Positions 34,390 through 46,845 of a stretch of DNA of 64,000 nt are shown here, piece by piece (the stretch's first letter is position 1; every line of letters starts with the position of its first letter). The notes under the pieces are model-generated. The model searched no databases. It was given only the letters and a program-made list of their open reading frames with translations, and was not told the origin of the DNA. The stretch is from contig CACBSE010000001.1 of assembly GCA_902541775.1 (NCBI GenBank), positions 1-64,000 on the forward strand. The letters are read 5' to 3'. The stretch is from an uncultured Litorivicinus sp. Its GTDB lineage: Bacteria; Pseudomonadota; Gammaproteobacteria; Pseudomonadales; Litorivicinaceae. A program made the position numbers and the translations under genes.

Positions 34390-34897
34390 GCTCGTCGATC
34401 GACTCATGGATATCAGCCAGCGCAAGATGCTGACCTGATTTCACGAGCCCTTCACATGCTTTCGGATTCCAGCGCCGCGCAAGCTCTTTGAGCGTTGACA
34501 CATCAAGATTCCGATAATGAAAGAATGCCTCAAGATTTGGCATATAACGGGCCAAAAAGCGTCTATCTTGGCAGATCGAATTGCCACACATTGGTGACTG
34601 GTGTGGGGCCAAAAACTCACTCAAAAACTCAATGGTTTTTGTCTCTGCCTCGACTTCGGTTACGGTCGAATTTTGCACACGCGCGGTGAGACCTGATTTT
34701 CCATGCTGCCGAGTATTCCACTCGTCCATAGCATCGAGCATCGCTTGCGGTTGACTGATTGCATACACAGGCCCTTCACCAAGGACATTCAGATCTTTAT
34801 CCGTAACCAATGTCGCTATTTCAATGATTCGGTCCTTTTCAGGTGATAACCCTGTCATTTCCAAATCAATCCAAATCAAATTCAACACGTTTTTCAT
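34349..34897 (-). CDS. orn: Oligoribonuclease Orn
   Basis: A 182-aa DEDDh 3'-5' exonuclease that degrades 2-5-mer RNAs and pGpG. Motifs are [22 protein letters not shown] (Exo I), [16 protein letters not shown] (Exo II) and [14 protein letters not shown] (Exo III, His/Asp). The ATG at 34897 (MKNVLNLIW) matches the family and makes an ATGA overlap with the epmA stop; the track start lies 8 codons upstream. Confidence 0.96.
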   Translation of the reverse strand: MKNVLNLIWIDLEMTGLSPEKDRIIEIATLVTDKDLNVLGEGPVYAISQPQAMLDAMDEWNTRQHGKSGLTARVQNSTVTEVEAETKTIEFLSEFLAPHQSPMCGNSICQDRRFLARYMPNLEAFFHYRNLDVSTLKELARRWNPKACEGLVKSGQHLALADIHESIDELKHYRTHFLKLDS

Positions 34898-35841
34898 AAG
34901 TGTCCTGTAAATGTCATGCACTCTGAGAGAGTTTTTGACTGTGTCATCACTTGGAGTAGTCGATCGACACCTAAAGCGACACCGTAGCTCTCCGGTAAAC
35001 CAGACGTCAATGCATCAAGTAAAGCGTTATCTCTCGGCACGACCGTCCGATGCAATGATTCGCGGCGTCGGTTATCTTCTTCAAAGCGAGCCGCTTGTTC
35101 AACCGCATCTGTGAGCTCGTGATAGCCATTTGCGATCTCACGGCCAGCGATATATAGCTCCGCACGCTTTGCCACAGAATCCTCACCGTCACGCTCGATG
35201 CGCGCCAGTGCCGCTTGGATCGTCGGAAAATTGATGACAATATGATTCGTGAGATGTGGCTCGATTTCGGTTGTGAAAAGTATGTTGAGTTGACTATCAA
35301 GATCAAGAGAAGCGGCAGCTTTTGATCCCAAAAGATCACTCGAAAACCGGACGAGATCGTCTGTTATAGCTTGGTGCGGGTTCAGCCCGAAGGTTGCCTC
35401 AAAAACATCGCTGTATGCAATCACTTCTGGTCGCCCGTATTGCGTCAGGGTTTCCACTAAATCCTGGATCTCAGACACCATTGCTTGAAACGGACAAATT
35501 GTTGTTGGTCGATACCACTCAAGCATGGTGAACTCAATCGCATGCTCAGATCCCTTTTCATTGGCACGATACGCTTTACCAATGGCATGCAACGGACAGT
35601 GGTATTCTGATAATAATTGTTTGAGATAAGTCTCCGGGGATGTGAGCAGATATCCGACATGCAATCCCGCAGGGTCTTTGACGGTAAACGTATCAAGCCA
35701 TGGGTCAGATGCGGGGGCTTTAGTAATCGATGGCACATCCACTTCCAGTGATTGTCTTGCCTCGAAAAACGAACGAAGCCCGGACAGCAAACTGGCACGG
35801 GCTTCGAGAATGTTCTTTGTGGCCGTGGGCCGACCCATCAT
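34894..35841 (-). CDS. epmA: EF-P--(R)-beta-lysine ligase EpmA (PoxA/GenX)
   Basis: A 315-aa paralogue of class II lysyl-tRNA synthetase that attaches beta-lysine to EF-P. Motif 2-like [29 protein letters not shown] and motif 3-like [13 protein letters not shown] are present; no anticodon-binding domain, as expected. It overlaps efp by ATGA on one side and orn by ATGA on the other, so orn is translationally coupled. Partner EpmB is cut by the right window edge. Confidence 0.95.
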   Translation of the reverse strand: MMGRPTATKNILEARASLLSGLRSFFEARQSLEVDVPSITKAPASDPWLDTFTVKDPAGLHVGYLLTSPETYLKQLLSEYHCPLHAIGKAYRANEKGSEHAIEFTMLEWYRPTTICPFQAMVSEIQDLVETLTQYGRPEVIAYSDVFEATFGLNPHQAITDDLVRFSSDLLGSKAAASLDLDSQLNILFTTEIEPHLTNHIVINFPTIQAALARIERDGEDSVAKRAELYIAGREIANGYHELTDAVEQAARFEEDNRRRESLHRTVVPRDNALLDALTSGLPESYGVALGVDRLLQVMTQSKTLSECMTFTGHL

Positions 35842-36413
35842 TTTTTTGTCGCGCGTGAGACGTAATCGCCGGTCCGTGTGTCAACACGGAGCACCTCACC
35901 AATTTCAATGAACAGTGGCACATTCACAACGGCGCCTGTTGACAGTGTCGCAGGCTTCGAACCACCTTGCGCTGTATCACCTTTAAGGCCTGGATCGGTC
36001 TCAACAACTTCCAGTTCGATGTGATTAGGCGGAGTAATTGCTAAAGGTGCCCCGTTAAAGAGCGTAATGCTATAAGTCTCTTGCTCTTTGAGCCATTTCG
36101 CTACATCGCCGACAGCTTTCGCGTCAGCAGCGTGTTGCTCAAAAGAGCCATCGGTCATCATGAAATGATAGAACTCGCCATCGGTGTAAAGGTATTCCAT
36201 ATCGAGATCAATCACATCAGCCGCCTCAACCGAGTCCCCCGATTTGAAGGTCTTTTCTACTACACGACCCGTTTTCAAGTTCTTGATCTTTACACGGTTA
36301 AACGCCTGCCCTTTGCCTGGCTTAACGAACTCGTTTTCAACGATCATACATGGATCACCGTCAATCAGTACTTTCAGGCCTGATTTGAACTCGTTAGTTG
36401 AAAACGACGCCAT
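35838..36413 (-). CDS. efp: Elongation factor P
   Basis: A 191-aa translation factor that relieves stalling at polyproline. The N-terminal KOW-like domain has [14 protein letters not shown]; the Lys in PGKG is the site modified with beta-lysine. Two OB domains follow, with [20 protein letters not shown] and the C-terminal [14 protein letters not shown] 36413 ([16 protein letters not shown]) is the family start; the codon before it is TTG. It lies 3 bp after rplI. Confidence 0.97.
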   Translation of the reverse strand: MASFSTNEFKSGLKVLIDGDPCMIVENEFVKPGKGQAFNRVKIKNLKTGRVVEKTFKSGDSVEAADVIDLDMEYLYTDGEFYHFMMTDGSFEQHAADAKAVGDVAKWLKEQETYSITLFNGAPLAITPPNHIELEVVETDPGLKGDTAQGGSKPATLSTGAVVNVPLFIEIGEVLRVDTRTGDYVSRATKK

Positions 36414-36416
36414 CAA

Positions 36417-36863
36417 TTACTCCCCGGTAATCGCAACTGTGATCGTTGCAAACACTTCCGCGTGAACCTGACACTGCACTTCGTGCTCACCAGTTATACG
36501 CAATGGACCCTCTGGAAGCCGAACTTCACTCTTATCCAGCGTCAACCCGGCAACCTGAGCCGCTTCAGCTATATCGCGCGTACCAACTGAACCGAATAAT
36601 TTACCCTCATCACCAGCTTTCGCCTTGATCGCAACGACCTTCTTGTTCAAACCCTCAGCACGAGCTGTCGCAGTATCCAATTGTTCTTTTGCAGCTTTCT
36701 CAAGCTCAGTACGACGCGTTTCGAATTCAGCGACGTTTGCCTCATTTGCCAAAACTGCACGGCCTTGTGGGAGCAGGAAGTTACGCGCATAACCACCTTT
36801 CACAGTGACACGATCACCAAGACCACCGAGTTTGCCAACTTTTTCAAGCAAGATTACTTCCAT
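36417..36863 (-). CDS. rplI: 50S ribosomal protein L9
   Basis: A 148-aa protein starting [30 protein letters not shown], the universal L9 N-domain with [14 protein letters not shown] connecting helix leads to the C-domain ([14 protein letters not shown]). It lies 0-1 bp from the upstream membrane protein gene and the downstream efp, so one transcript is likely. Confidence 0.97.
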   Translation of the reverse strand: MEVILLEKVGKLGGLGDRVTVKGGYARNFLLPQGRAVLANEANVAEFETRRTELEKAAKEQLDTATARAEGLNKKVVAIKAKAGDEGKLFGSVGTRDIAEAAQVAGLTLDKSEVRLPEGPLRITGEHEVQCQVHAEVFATITVAITGE

Positions 36864-37739
36864 TTATTCATCCTCATCTCCTGGAGGTTCCTGACGAGCG
36901 CGAGTTCGAAAATCCACAAACGCATCAATCACCGCCAATAACGCCAATAACAGTAAGAGGTATGGCGTAAAAAATACCAATGCTGTGTAGAATATGATCA
37001 TCAGTCCTTTCGACTCTCTCATACCCGCCAGCCCATGTACCAATGCCATTCCGGCAAACATTAATGGCAACGCACCCACCGGAGAAAACCGGAGCATCCA
37101 TGGATCAACCAAGAATCCCGTAGCTGCCAGAACTAAACAACCAACCGCAAACACTGGCGCTAACATGACCGCCTCAAACTCAGCCTTAAACCCACCTGGG
37201 TTGTATGCTTGCGCTTGTAAAGCTCGTGCAAATGTGAGCGCAAACAAGGCGCTTACCATATGCACAAAGCTCAGTGCGCCAACAGAGAGTGATGACATCC
37301 ATGCATCCACTGTGGCCTCATCCACCCCAAGGGTGGCGATCTGCGCCGGTGGAGCGACCACTTCTTTGATCGCAACAACCAAGCCCTTTAGCGTTTCCTC
37401 ATAGAGTGCGCCCACTAAAACCACCAAGCCAAGCGATATAACCATTCCCACGAAGAGGACAGCGCGCCAACTCAGTGTTCGGTGGAGTACTGCTGCCAAA
37501 ACAACTGTAATCACCAATACCAGCAACATGGCTGAGTCACCGAATCCAAATGCCATCACGAGTGCGGCAAGCATTGGGACTGCGGTCACCATTAAGGATT
37601 GACCGAGGCCACGACGGAGTGCATGTAACGCTACCACCGAAGCACCCGCCCATGACAAAAGCGGTAAAAGTAGCAGCAATGATGCGATCAAAGCTGCCCG
37701 CCACTCAGACGCCATCAAATAATGCGCCAGCCGTGCCAT
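36864..37739 (-). CDS. Integral membrane protein between rpsR and rplI (DUF2232/YybS-like)
   Basis: A 291-aa protein with about eight hydrophobic helices (ALIASLLLLLPLLSWAGASV, LALVMAFGFG, LVLVITVVLAAVL, LFVGMVISLGLVVLVGALYEE) and an acidic cytosolic tail (EPPGDEDE). A DUF2232-type membrane protein at exactly this place, between rpsR and rplI, is common in gammaproteobacteria. Function unknown; the position suggests a link with translation or growth control only by association. Confidence 0.78.
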   Translation of the reverse strand: MARLAHYLMASEWRAALIASLLLLLPLLSWAGASVVALHALRRGLGQSLMVTAVPMLAALVMAFGFGDSAMLLVLVITVVLAAVLHRTLSWRAVLFVGMVISLGLVVLVGALYEETLKGLVVAIKEVVAPPAQIATLGVDEATVDAWMSSLSVGALSFVHMVSALFALTFARALQAQAYNPGGFKAEFEAVMLAPVFAVGCLVLAATGFLVDPWMLRFSPVGALPLMFAGMALVHGLAGMRESKGLMIIFYTALVFFTPYLLLLLALLAVIDAFVDFRTRARQEPPGDEDE

Positions 37740-37754
37740 GGGATCCCCTATTAA

Positions 37755-37985
37755 TTAGATATCGTGCGAATCCGTATATGGAAGCAACGCCAAGTAACGA
37801 GCGCGCTTGATCGCTGTAGCGAGCTGGCGCTGATACTTTGCGCTTGTTCCAGTGATCCGTGAAGGTACGATTTTGCCGGTTTCGGTAATATACTGTTTAA
37901 GTGTATCCAAATCTTTGTAGTCAATTTCTGCGACATTTTCAGCGGAGAAACGACAGAATTTACGACGACGAAAAAAACGTGACAT
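37755..37985 (-). CDS. rpsR: 30S ribosomal protein S18
   Basis: A 76-aa protein with [43 protein letters not shown] and [13 protein letters not shown], diagnostic for S18. It binds S6 on the platform of the 30S subunit. 11 bp downstream of rpsF. Confidence 0.97.
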   Translation of the reverse strand: MSRFFRRRKFCRFSAENVAEIDYKDLDTLKQYITETGKIVPSRITGTSAKYQRQLATAIKRARYLALLPYTDSHDI

Positions 37986-37996
37986 ATCTCTTTCCC

Positions 37997-38449
37997 TTAC
38001 TCTTCAGTTGCTTCTTCAGCATCTACAACATCGTCGATGTCGCCAGATTCGGCAGTTTCGACATCAGTAACCTCTGATTGCTCGGCATCGCGTTCACGAC
38101 GACGCTCCGAACGATCACGATCCTGACGGCTCTCGGCGGCTTTGATCGGAGAGAGATCGGTTATAGCATCTTTCCGTTTGATTACCATGTTACGCAACAC
38201 AGCATCGTTAAAACGGAAAGTTGTTGTGAGTTCATCAAGAACGTCAACAGAACATTCGATATTCCATAGAATGTAGTGTGCTTTATGCAGATCATTGATC
38301 GAATAAGCCAACTGGCGACGACCCCAATCCTCAAAGCGATGCACAGATCCACCACGCTCAGTCACCGCATTCGTGTACCGCTCCATCATGGCTGGAACCT
38401 GCTCTGACTGATCTGGATGGAACAGCAAAACGATTTCGTAATTATTCAT
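37997..38449 (-). CDS. rpsF: 30S ribosomal protein S6
   Basis: A 150-aa protein. [52 protein letters not shown] and LRNMVIKR are S6 signatures. The C-terminal tail is acidic ([16 protein letters not shown]), a natural variable region that in E. coli receives Glu residues from RimK. First gene of the rpsF-rpsR-membrane protein-rplI-efp-epmA-orn run. Confidence 0.97.
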   Translation of the reverse strand: MNNYEIVLLFHPDQSEQVPAMMERYTNAVTERGGSVHRFEDWGRRQLAYSINDLHKAHYILWNIECSVDVLDELTTTFRFNDAVLRNMVIKRKDAITDLSPIKAAESRQDRDRSERRRERDAEQSEVTDVETAESGDIDDVVDAEEATEE

Positions 38450-38469
38450 TGTGACTCCTTATGGGTTTC

Positions 38470-38492
38470 GCCATCCGGCCCATCCGAATGGC
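38470..38492 (-). promoter_or_regulatory. Possible S6:S18 leader element of rpsF
   Basis: The minus strand, 21 nt before the rpsF start, reads GCCATTCGGATGGGCCGGATGGC. It can form a GCCAT/ATGGC stem with an internal CCG. S6:S18 autoregulatory leaders contain an exposed CCG in a hairpin. Only the fold potential is seen. Confidence 0.35.
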
Positions 38493-38569
38493 AAGGAGAC
38501 TGCCTGTCTGATAGACAGCAGGGCGCAGGAGTCTAGTCGACCCTGCACCCTATTGCAATGATTAAGTCT

Positions 38570-38836
38570 CTAACTGTCGAGATCGTACCGATCGTCGCTG
38601 TCGTCGTCGTCCATGCCCGCAGCCGGTATTTTCACGTTGCGAGCAGGTACGACAGTTGAGATCGCATGCTTGTAGACCATTTGGCTGACGGTGTTCTTCA
38701 AAAGAACAACGAATTGATCAAATGATTCGATCTGACCCTGGAGCTTGATTCCGTTGACCAAAAAGATCGATACAGGAACGCGTTCCTTGCGAAGAATATT
38801 CAAGAAAGGGTCTTGCAATGAATGCCCCTTTGACAT
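38570..38836 (-). CDS. hfq: RNA chaperone Hfq
   Basis: An 88-aa Sm-like hexamer subunit that pairs sRNAs with mRNAs. The start at 38836 ([26 protein letters not shown]) has GGAGGT 5 nt upstream; the track start adds 13 codons. Sm1 reads [21 protein letters not shown] and Sm2 reads [12 protein letters not shown]. The C-tail is short and very acidic ([13 protein letters not shown]). In most gammaproteobacteria hfq lies between miaA and hflX; here it is downstream of purA, upstream of rpsF. Confidence 0.96.
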   Translation of the reverse strand: MSKGHSLQDPFLNILRKERVPVSIFLVNGIKLQGQIESFDQFVVLLKNTVSQMVYKHAISTVVPARNVKIPAAGMDDDDSDDRYDLDS

Positions 38837-38970
38837 AGTTACCTCCCGATACCGGACGGTCGTGGGACCAATCATCCGCTGCGGTCCCTAAGGTCGGGTG
38901 TTTCCACCCACGACGGTCTGTCTACTGATTTTTGTTGTCTATAACGGGCAAGCAGGTTCGCCCAAGATTT

Positions 38971-41224
<2,254 letters not shown>

Positions 41225-41293
41225 CTTCCGTCCCTAGAATCAGTCAAAGAGGCGGCGAGTTTACCAACACTGACCAGAAGACGCATCTGGCAA

Positions 41294-42151
41294 TCAAAAT
41301 TTAACGAGATAAGACAATGCGCTCAAATCGTGGTGACTAAGACAATGGCTTGCCGCGTCACACACCCTGGGTTTCGCATGATACGCAACACCGATGCCAG
41401 ATGCAGTGAGCATCGGTATGTCGTTGGCACCATCGCCGACTGCCAACGTTTCAACCAAATCAACTCCCAGAGCGCTGGCTTCAGTCTTTAACGTTCGTAG
41501 CTTCATCGATCCGTCAATGATTGGTGGAATCACACGGCCTGTGACTCGGCCGTCTCGACACTCGAGCGTATTGGATACGACGAAATCCATGCCGAGACGA
41601 TCGCCAATTTGGTTGGCAAAAAAGGAGAATCCACCGGATACAACGCCCAAACGCACCCCGGCACCGGCTAAGTTTGCTGTCAAAATCTCTGCACCGGGCA
41701 TCAGCGTGAGACATCGATAGACATCATTTAGTTCTGACTCGGTGAGGCCTGACAAGAGTCCCAGACGCTCTGTGAAACTCTCAATAAAGTCGAGCTCGCC
41801 ACGCATCGCTCGTTCAGTAATGGCCGACACCTGTTCGCCTAAACCACATGCGGCTGCAAGTCGATCGATGACTTCTTGCTGAATCAGCGTCGAATCCATG
41901 TCAAACAAAGCGAGTTTCGGGCGCTCCTCGCGAACCAACAAATAATCAGTGTTGGCTTCGACAGCATGTGCTGAAAGAAGCATTTCATCCATTGTATCGA
42001 TCGAAATCTCGATACACTCGCACGTCGGTGGAACCAACAACTCCTGAGGTCGACGATGGTGTTTTTCGTCGTCGCTCAAATGCGCATCACACAAAGCTGC
42101 ATCGAGTGCATCACGATGGATCGCGTCACTGACAAACCAAAGTAGCCTCAC
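41294..42151 (-). CDS. serB: Phosphoserine phosphatase SerB
   Basis: A 285-aa HAD phosphatase for the last step of serine synthesis. Motif I is [18 protein letters not shown], motif [14 protein letters not shown], motif [18 protein letters not shown] with [10 protein letters not shown]. An N-terminal regulatory region of about 75 aa precedes it. Start overlaps the parC stop by ATGA. Confidence 0.95.
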   Translation of the reverse strand: MRLLWFVSDAIHRDALDAALCDAHLSDDEKHHRRPQELLVPPTCECIEISIDTMDEMLLSAHAVEANTDYLLVREERPKLALFDMDSTLIQQEVIDRLAAACGLGEQVSAITERAMRGELDFIESFTERLGLLSGLTESELNDVYRCLTLMPGAEILTANLAGAGVRLGVVSGGFSFFANQIGDRLGMDFVVSNTLECRDGRVTGRVIPPIIDGSMKLRTLKTEASALGVDLVETLAVGDGANDIPMLTASGIGVAYHAKPRVCDAASHCLSHHDLSALSYLVKF

Positions 42152-44385
42152 GATTCCGCCTCAAGCGCATCCACACGTTGGAATCCACGTGGCAGGAGTT
42201 TCCCACGACGCGCGCGCTCTCCAAGAAAATTCTCAAGATCTGATGGGGACAACGTGACATGCCGCTTACCCGCAATGACGCGAAGCGATCGAAGTGGCGG
42301 TAAGACCGTGATCGCAGTGAGACGGTGTCCCTCTTTAAGAAACGCTGGTGGTATTTGAACCAATTTGTTCCCTTTACCTTTGGCAAGCTCGGGCAACTCA
42401 TGTGCTTCGAAAACCAACAGGTGCCCACTCGAGACCGCAACAGCAATAAGCGATACCCCTACATCGCCGATCACAGCAGGCGGTAACAATTTGGCTTCAC
42501 CCAGGTTCACGACCGACTTACCCGCTTTATTTCGTCCGAGCAGATCACCATGCTTACAAATAAATCCGTACCCATGGTCAGTCGCTAACACCCATTGAGT
42601 TGTTTCATCGGCAAGCGCTAGCTGAGCAATTTTAGCGTTCGTCGCCAAATCAATCCGACCCGATAACGGCTCACCCTGACTCCGTGCCGACGGCAGTGTA
42701 TGTGTCTGCACCGAATATGCACGTCCTGTTGTATCAAATGCGACTAGCGGCTGGTTCGAGCGGCCCTGAGCTGAAGTCAGATATTGATCTCCAGATTTAA
42801 AGGTTAAGGCGCGAGGATCGATGTCGTGGCCTTTGGCAGACCGAATCCAGCCATTATCACTCAACACGACAGTCACAGGCTCTGATGCGACTAACTGATC
42901 CTCACGGAGAGCACGCGCTTCCTGCCTCACGACAATCGGCGAACTACGCTTATCCCCATAGGTCTCTGCATCCTGTGTAAGCTCATCTCGCATCAATCGC
43001 GTCATTTTTGTGCGAGAACCGAGCACACCTTCCAGATACTTCCGCTCTTTCTCGAGCTCTTTTTGCTCTGCTTGAATTTTCACTTCTTCGAGCTTGGCCA
43101 GGTGACGCAACCGAAGATCAAGAATGGCATTCGCTTGGATTTCACTGAGTTTAAATCGAACCATAAATTCGTGTTTCGGTTCATCCTCTTCACGGATTAT
43201 TCGAATCACTTCGTCGATATTCAGGTAAGCGACCAAGTAACCTTCTAAAATATGCAGACGGTCCATCACCTGATCGAGACGATGGGCTAATCGTCGAGTC
43301 ACCGTCTGACGACGCCAATCAAGCCATTCGCTCAGAATCGAACGTAGGGACTTTACCTGTGGGCGACCATCAACACCAATCACGTTCAAGTTGATACGAT
43401 AAGTTTTCTCGAGGTCAGTGGTCGCGAACAAGTGCGTCATAACTTCTTCAGCGTTCACTCGATTTGAACGCGGCGTTAATACCAAACGAATCGGGTTTTC
43501 ATGATCTGACTCATCACGCAAATCGACAATCATTGGTAATTTCTTGGCCTGCATTTGTGCGGCGATTTGTTCAAGGATACGCGCTGGAGATGCCTGGTGT
43601 GGTAACGCATTAATCACGATATCGCCATCTTCAGATATATAGGTCGCACGCATCCGGATCGATCCGGTACCGTTCTGATAGATCCTCGTCAAATCTGCGG
43701 AAGGAGTAATAATTTCGGCACTCGTCGGATAATCTGGACCCGGGACAAGTCGCATCAAATCACCAACCGAAGCGTCAGGATCATCGAGCAGATGAACGGC
43801 AGCGTTCACAACTTCACGCAAATTGTGTGGCGGTATGTCAGTCGCCATACCGACTGCAATACCGGTGGTTCCATTTAGAAGGATTGATGGTACACGCGCT
43901 GGAAGTAACTTGGGTTCTTTGAGGGTACCGTCGAAATTTGGCTGCCAATCGACTGTCCCTTGACCCAATTCGTCGAGCAAGATTTTGGCAATGGGTGTCA
44001 GACGTGCTTCCGTATAGCGCATTGCAGCGAAGCTTTTTGGGTCGTCTGGACTACCCCAATTTCCCTGACCATCGACCAGTGGATAGCGTGTAGAGAACGG
44101 TTGCGCCAACAATACCATCGCTTCGTAGCATGCAGAGTCGCCATGGGGATGGAACTTACCTAGCACATCACCAACTGTTCGCGCTGATTTCTTATGCTTG
44201 GATTGAGCGGATAAACCAAGTTCACTCATTGCATAAATAATGCGCCGTTGAACTGGTTTTAATCCATCGCCGATATGAGGAAGAGCTCGGTCCAAAATAA
44301 CGTACATCGAATAATCGAGGTACGCTTTTTCGGTATATGTTTTTAAGGGAAGCCGTTCGAAAGCTTCGGTAGATTCAAGCGCCAA
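42148..44385 (-). CDS. parC: DNA topoisomerase IV subunit A
   Basis: A 745-aa decatenase subunit. [27 protein letters not shown] opens the breakage domain; [14 protein letters not shown] is the quinolone-contact region with Ser and Glu of the wild-type kind; [11 protein letters not shown] holds the catalytic Tyr. Coiled coil and C-terminal beta-pinwheel follow ([39 protein letters not shown]). The length and absence of a full GyrA-box make ParC more likely than GyrA. parE is outside the window. Confidence 0.95.
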   Translation of the reverse strand: MALESTEAFERLPLKTYTEKAYLDYSMYVILDRALPHIGDGLKPVQRRIIYAMSELGLSAQSKHKKSARTVGDVLGKFHPHGDSACYEAMVLLAQPFSTRYPLVDGQGNWGSPDDPKSFAAMRYTEARLTPIAKILLDELGQGTVDWQPNFDGTLKEPKLLPARVPSILLNGTTGIAVGMATDIPPHNLREVVNAAVHLLDDPDASVGDLMRLVPGPDYPTSAEIITPSADLTRIYQNGTGSIRMRATYISEDGDIVINALPHQASPARILEQIAAQMQAKKLPMIVDLRDESDHENPIRLVLTPRSNRVNAEEVMTHLFATTDLEKTYRINLNVIGVDGRPQVKSLRSILSEWLDWRRQTVTRRLAHRLDQVMDRLHILEGYLVAYLNIDEVIRIIREEDEPKHEFMVRFKLSEIQANAILDLRLRHLAKLEEVKIQAEQKELEKERKYLEGVLGSRTKMTRLMRDELTQDAETYGDKRSSPIVVRQEARALREDQLVASEPVTVVLSDNGWIRSAKGHDIDPRALTFKSGDQYLTSAQGRSNQPLVAFDTTGRAYSVQTHTLPSARSQGEPLSGRIDLATNAKIAQLALADETTQWVLATDHGYGFICKHGDLLGRNKAGKSVVNLGEAKLLPPAVIGDVGVSLIAVAVSSGHLLVFEAHELPELAKGKGNKLVQIPPAFLKEGHRLTAITVLPPLRSLRVIAGKRHVTLSPSDLENFLGERARRGKLLPRGFQRVDALEAES

Positions 44386-44420
44386 TGGAGTAACCTTTGA
44401 GTCGTTACAAAAATCAAACG

Positions 44421-44828
44421 CTACCGTTGGATTTGATCGTAAGCAAGACTACCGAGAACTAAAGCAATTAAATACGGGATGATAATCGCAGGTTCGAGTA
44501 AGACAGACGCAAACGCTGGGTCCGGACAAAAACCTGAAACGCCCCAGCCAATACCAAACAAGACAGTACCGATCACTAATTGCTGATCGATCACACCATG
44601 TGTCGGCACTTGAATATCGTCAAAAACCAGTGGCTTTTCAAGCTTTTTCAGACACAAAAAGCTGACCGCTGCCACTGGAATCCCGCCGCCCATCACGAAA
44701 ATCAAGCTCGGACTCCACGTACCTGCGATATCAAAGAAGTTAACGATCTTTGACGAATTCGTGATTCCGACTAAGGATTAACCACTACCAGAGACAGCAC
44801 CGATTACAAATACGATACTCTTTGTTAT
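44421..44828 (-). pseudogene. Decayed DUF6691/YeeE-YedE-type membrane protein
   Basis: Intact downstream part: MIFVMGGGIPVAAVSFLCLKK and FGIGWGVSGFCPDPAFASVLLEP. Upstream the same frame reads SIVFVIGAVSGSG, then a TAA stop, then IVNFFDIAGTWSPS. The expected start codon reads ATA where an ATGA overlap with the preceding gene is usual. So both the start and an internal codon are lost. These permeases take up thiosulfate or related sulfur species. Confidence 0.8.
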
Positions 44829-45249
44829 GACGGATCCTTCGTTAAATGACGAATAACAAAAACGGTGATGGCTGCTGCCGCCATAGAACAGCAGATCGCC
44901 GCGATCGAATGTTTCGAAAGTCGTGAAATACCGCGAATGCCGAGGCCACTGATACACCCTGGACCAACACGTGTGCCATAGCCCACCAGAAAGTCGCCAG
45001 TCATCATCGGAATCAGACCCATGAGTTCAAATTCATGTGGCGATCACGAGGCCATCGACCGCACTGCAGGCTATCTCACCAAACCGATTAAAAAAAGGCC
45101 GCCACGAGCCCCGGACAAAATCAAAATTTAGGGTGCGGGCAATATTCCGAATAGCCCGAGAATACGTCCAAAGAAATAAATACAGCTACAGCAGACAATC
45201 CAATTAAGAAGCCCCCTGACACAGACAGCATCGGCGTAAATTCAGTCAT
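44825..45249 (-). pseudogene. Decayed YeeE/YedE-family sulfur permease
   Basis: Start MTEFTPMLSVSGGFLIGLSAV at 45249, then frame changes. The frame after these shifts reads MGLIPMMTGDFLVGYGTRVGPGCISGLGIRGISRLS, a typical YeeE/YedE motif (GTR.G.GC.SGHG), to the stop at 44825. Together with the next pseudogene it forms the usual two-subunit permease pair, divergent from the persulfide dioxygenase gene. Confidence 0.8.
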
Positions 45250-45308
45250 CGTTGATTTACCTCAAGGTCAACATATAACAGATACTATCAAATCATAAGA
45301 TCAAGTGA

Positions 45309-45320
45309 TATAAGCTTATA
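45309..45320 (+). promoter_or_regulatory. Palindromic operator candidate before the persulfide dioxygenase gene
   Basis: TATAAGCTTATA is a perfect 12-bp palindrome about 30 bp before the GTG start, between the divergent permease and dioxygenase genes. Persulfide-responsive ArsR-type repressors (BigR/SqrR) bind AT-rich palindromes at such sites; no such regulator gene is in this window. Confidence 0.4.
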
Positions 45321-45350
45321 ACTAAATGCTTTAGCGGAAAGGAGATTACC

Positions 45351-46211
45351 GTGGCACCTGATGTCCGAGCATTCTTTGATCACAAAACATGGACGCTAAC
45401 CTATCTCGTCAAGGATCCTGATTCGTCTGCTTGTGCAATCATCGACTCAGTACTCGACTATGAGGGGGCGAGCGGCCGAACAAGAACAGATGGCGCAGAA
45501 CAAGTCATCTCAATGGTTATTAACGAAAACTTAACGGTCAAATGGATTCTAGAAACCCATGTTCACGCTGATCACTTGTCAGCTGCTCCGTATTTACACA
45601 AGCATCTCGGTGGCAAAATCGGTATTGGTGCCCACATCACCGATGTGCAACAAATTTTTGGCAATCTATTCAATGTCGAGCCTGAATTCTGTCGTGATGG
45701 GTCCCAGTTTGATCATTTATTCGTCGACGGCGACTCCTTCACGATCGGCGGACTCACAGCGAAAGCAATACATACTCCTGGGCATACACCGGCTTGCATG
45801 ACCTACCAAATCGGTGATGCGCTGTTCGTTGGTGACACAATGTTTATGCCAGATTCTGGAACGGCGCGTTGTGATTTCCCAGGCGGTGACGCGCGTGTTC
45901 TTTATCAGAGCATCCAAAAACTGTTGGCACTACCACCGGAAACACGAATGTTCATGTGTCATGACTACATGCCCAATGGTCGTGAAATGCAATATGTAAC
46001 GACTGTTGGCAAGCAAAAAGCTTCCAATCTTCACGTCCATGATGGCATTTCAGAAGACGAATTTGTCACAATGCGCAGAGCGAAAGATCAATCACTTAGC
46101 ATGCCATTACTGATTCTGCCGTCTGTACAGGTCAATATGCGAGCCGGAAAATTACCGCCCGCTGAAGAGAATGGCGTACGCTATCTCAAAATCCCGCTCG
46201 ATGCCGTCTAA
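45351..46211 (+). CDS. Persulfide dioxygenase-like metallo-beta-lactamase-fold protein
   Basis: A 286-aa protein starting at GTG with GGAG upstream. ILETHVHADHLSAAPYL is the HxHxDH metal motif. IHTPGHTPACMTYQIGDALFVGDTMF and PDSGTARCDFPGGDARVLYQSIQKLLALP are typical of ETHE1/Blh-type dioxygenases, which oxidise glutathione persulfide to sulfite. A late FMCHDYMPNG completes the site. It is followed after 9 bp by a DUF442 protein, then a SulP carrier. The set suggests handling of sulfide-derived persulfides, with export or uptake of sulfite or sulfate. Confidence 0.88.
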   Translation: MAPDVRAFFDHKTWTLTYLVKDPDSSACAIIDSVLDYEGASGRTRTDGAEQVISMVINENLTVKWILETHVHADHLSAAPYLHKHLGGKIGIGAHITDVQQIFGNLFNVEPEFCRDGSQFDHLFVDGDSFTIGGLTAKAIHTPGHTPACMTYQIGDALFVGDTMFMPDSGTARCDFPGGDARVLYQSIQKLLALPPETRMFMCHDYMPNGREMQYVTTVGKQKASNLHVHDGISEDEFVTMRRAKDQSLSMPLLILPSVQVNMRAGKLPPAEENGVRYLKIPLDAV

Positions 46212-46220
46212 GGAAGCGCT

Positions 46221-46631
46221 ATGATTATTCGTCAACTGGCACCTGGACTGTCTGTCGCTGACCAACTCACTATGGATGATTTGGAAGCGGTAAAAGAAGC
46301 TGGTTTTAAAGCTGTTATTTGTAACCGCCCTGATGAGGAGGGTGAACCGCATGCAGAGGCCGACTCAATAGCACAAAAAGCGAACGCTCTTGGCCTGGAA
46401 TTCCGTTATCTGCCCGTCAATGGTGCAAACATCACAGATACTGATGTTGCACAACATGCTGCACTGCTGTCGGAAGTACCAGGGCCTGTTTTGACTTATT
46501 GCCGTTCCGGAGCGCGTTGTGCCAAGTTATGGGCGCTGTCTGAGGCCGGCAAACAGGATGTCAATACGCTCATCGAGACAGTGGACAAAGCGGGCTTAAG
46601 CATCGTCGATATCGCTCATCGGTTGTCATAA
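46221..46631 (+). CDS. DUF442/TIGR01244 sulfurtransferase-phosphatase-like protein
   Basis: A 136-aa protein with the protein-tyrosine-phosphatase-like loop LTYCRSGARCAKLW and the start IRQLAPGLSVADQLTMDDLEAVKEAGFKAVICNRPDEE. This is the Blh-associated DUF442 domain, in other genomes fused to or next to persulfide dioxygenases. The loop Cys probably carries a persulfide. It begins 9 bp after the dioxygenase gene. Confidence 0.88.
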   Translation: MIIRQLAPGLSVADQLTMDDLEAVKEAGFKAVICNRPDEEGEPHAEADSIAQKANALGLEFRYLPVNGANITDTDVAQHAALLSEVPGPVLTYCRSGARCAKLWALSEAGKQDVNTLIETVDKAGLSIVDIAHRLS

Positions 46632-46845
46632 GCGATCTGTAGACCGATATGTTAGATGAACTGAAAGGATCTTGTGCGGTAAGGGTGCCGTGGCTCTATA
46701 TGGATATGGCACGAGACTCATACCAAAAAAGAACAATGTTTGATCGTTGCTCAGTTCAGGTCACTAGCTTTCATAGCTCGCAACGCCATTTCAATGGACT
46801 TCTACCTAATGCTCAATGGACGAGAATGACTCGTGATATCCTAAC

